Source: Cytophagales bacterium
Lineage (GTDB): Bacteria > Bacteroidota > Bacteroidia > Cytophagales > Cyclobacteriaceae
NCBI GenBank assembly: GCA_003537495.1
Contig: DPSB01000009.1
Coordinates: forward strand, 1-7,138
Reading direction: 5' to 3'
Length of the DNA: 7,138 nucleotides
The notes below the pieces were generated by a model, which ran no database searches, was not told where the DNA came from, and worked only from the letters and a program-made list of their open reading frames with translations. Below, piece by piece: positions 6,190 through 7,138 of the stretch; position 1 is the first letter of the stretch, and each line of letters opens with the position of its first letter. Made by a program: the position numbers and the translations under genes.

Positions 6190-7138
6190 ATGGCAAGAAT
6201 AAAGTATTACTACGATACCGAAACCTGTAAGTACGAGCGCATCAAAACCTCGACAGGTGATATTATTCTGAATGCGTTTGGAATATTGTGCCTTGGTGTT
6301 ACCATAGCTGCCTGCTTACTTATTGTGGGCAGTACCTATTTCGAATCGCCTAAGGAATTGCTGCTTCGTAACGAAGTAAAGGAGATGGAATTTTATTATG
6401 AAAACCTTTCGGCAGAAGTAGAAAAACTTCAAAAACAACTTTCGAACATCGAGTATCGCGATGATAACATTTACCGGGTAGTGCTGGGCGCAGAACCAAT
6501 TGACAAAAGTATTCGCGAAGCGGGCGTAGGTGGTTTGGATCGGTATGAAGACATTAAAAACAAAAGCATTCTGCATGCTGATCTGATTACCAAGCTTTCG
6601 GAAAACGTAGATAACCTGCGCAGAAAAATCTACATCGAATCAAAATCGCAAGATGATGTGGTTGGACTTGCCGAAAGTAAAGAGAAATTATTTGCAGCTA
6701 TTCCGGCTATACAGCCAGTAGCGAACAAACAATTGATTGCGCTGGCTTCTGGTTTTGGTATGCGTATTCACCCGATCTATAAAGTAAAGAAAATGCATAC
6801 GGGTATCGACTTTGCGGCTGCAATCGGAACTCCTATTTACGCCACGGCCGATGGCGTGATTGATAAATTAGATGTGAGCTTTAGTGGCTATGGTAAGATG
6901 ATTGAGATTGACCACGGCTTTGGCTATAGAACCCGATATGCCCACATGCATGGCTTTGCCGTTAGGCAAGGTCAAAAAATAAAACGTGGCGATTTAATTG
7001 GCTATGTAGGCGATACCGGTCTATCTACAGCCCCCCATTTGCATTATGAGGTGTTTGTAAATGGTGTGCATGCTAATCCGGTACACTATTTCTTCAACGA
7101 CTTAAACCCAGCCGAATACGAAAAGATTATCGAACTGG
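6190..7138 (+). CDS. Membrane-anchored M23 family metallopeptidase (3' end missing)
   Basis: The frame is open from ATG 6190 to the window edge, giving 316 residues without a stop. A short charged, tyrosine-rich N terminus (KYYYDTETCKYERIK) precedes one transmembrane helix (about 25-47). A coiled-coil-prone stretch (about 55-90) and a linker follow, then a LytM/peptidase M23 domain (about 175-297). The zinc and catalytic residues are all present: HxxxD at His203 and Asp207 in MHTGIDFA, His252 in YAHMHG, and HxH at 283 and 285 in PHLHYEV. SGFGMRIHPIY (187-197) is the usual entry strand. Such proteins are lysostaphin-like endopeptidases that cut peptidoglycan cross-links, and this one would act from the inner membrane in the periplasm. 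Intact ligands argue for an active enzyme rather than an EnvC/NlpD-type activator. The sequence already extends past the M23 fold, so probably only a few residues are missing. It begins 8 bases after mog, preceded by a weak purine run (AAAAGAA). Confidence 0.94.
   Translation, partial: MARIKYYYDTETCKYERIKTSTGDIILNAFGILCLGVTIAACLLIVGSTYFESPKELLLRNEVKEMEFYYENLSAEVEKLQKQLSNIEYRDDNIYRVVLGAEPIDKSIREAGVGGLDRYEDIKNKSILHADLITKLSENVDNLRRKIYIESKSQDDVVGLAESKEKLFAAIPAIQPVANKQLIALASGFGMRIHPIYKVKKMHTGIDFAAAIGTPIYATADGVIDKLDVSFSGYGKMIEIDHGFGYRTRYAHMHGFAVRQGQKIKRGDLIGYVGDTGLSTAPHLHYEVFVNGVHANPVHYFFNDLNPAEYEKIIEL

Overview
The window looks like chromosome of a member of the Bacteroidota, probably a Cytophagales-like lineage. 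The pointers are the TAnnTTTG promoter element at 4573-4580, the absence of strong Shine-Dalgarno sequences, tight head-to-tail genes, and proteins that read as Bacteroidota-type versions of FucP, ACMSD, TrhO, Mog and a membrane-anchored M23 peptidase. Naming the lineage is inference; the gene families are much firmer. All eight protein genes are on the + strand, and no gene-free stretch exceeds about 45 bases. No RNA gene, CRISPR array, insertion sequence or convincing terminator was seen.

Region 1 (1-2901) is a sugar-use segment with a foreign-looking gene in it. It opens with the C-terminal part of an SDR dehydrogenase that resembles L-fucose dehydrogenase. A FucP-type MFS sugar transporter and a RhaM-type sugar mutarotase follow, overlapping by one base. 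Together these would import a 6-deoxy sugar (L-fucose is the best guess), interconvert its anomers and oxidise it by the non-phosphorylating route. Between dehydrogenase and transporter sits a complete, AT-richer mrr gene (type IV modification-dependent restriction endonuclease), preceded by a low-complexity TAGTTAGT-like repeat that contains the stop codon of the SDR gene.

Region 2 (2926-4559) holds an amidohydrolase. From its length, metal ligands and family motifs it is ACMS decarboxylase (ACMSD) of the kynurenine pathway, not a fuconolactonase. Its stop overlaps the start of a small exported protein with a helical repeat-like middle and a DnaJ-like zinc-finger cysteine pattern. That gene's start should be 3936, not the upstream in-frame ATG at 3900.

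Region 3 (4573-end) is a separate transcription unit with its own promoter: trhO (tRNA U34 hydroxylase), mog (molybdopterin adenylyltransferase) 2 bases later, and an M23 family cell-wall peptidase 8 bases after that, which runs off the window edge almost complete.

I found no clear new multi-gene system. The points most worth a second look are the mrr insertion in a fucose operon, the FucP homologue lacking the coupling aspartate, and the exported symmetric-cysteine zinc-finger protein.
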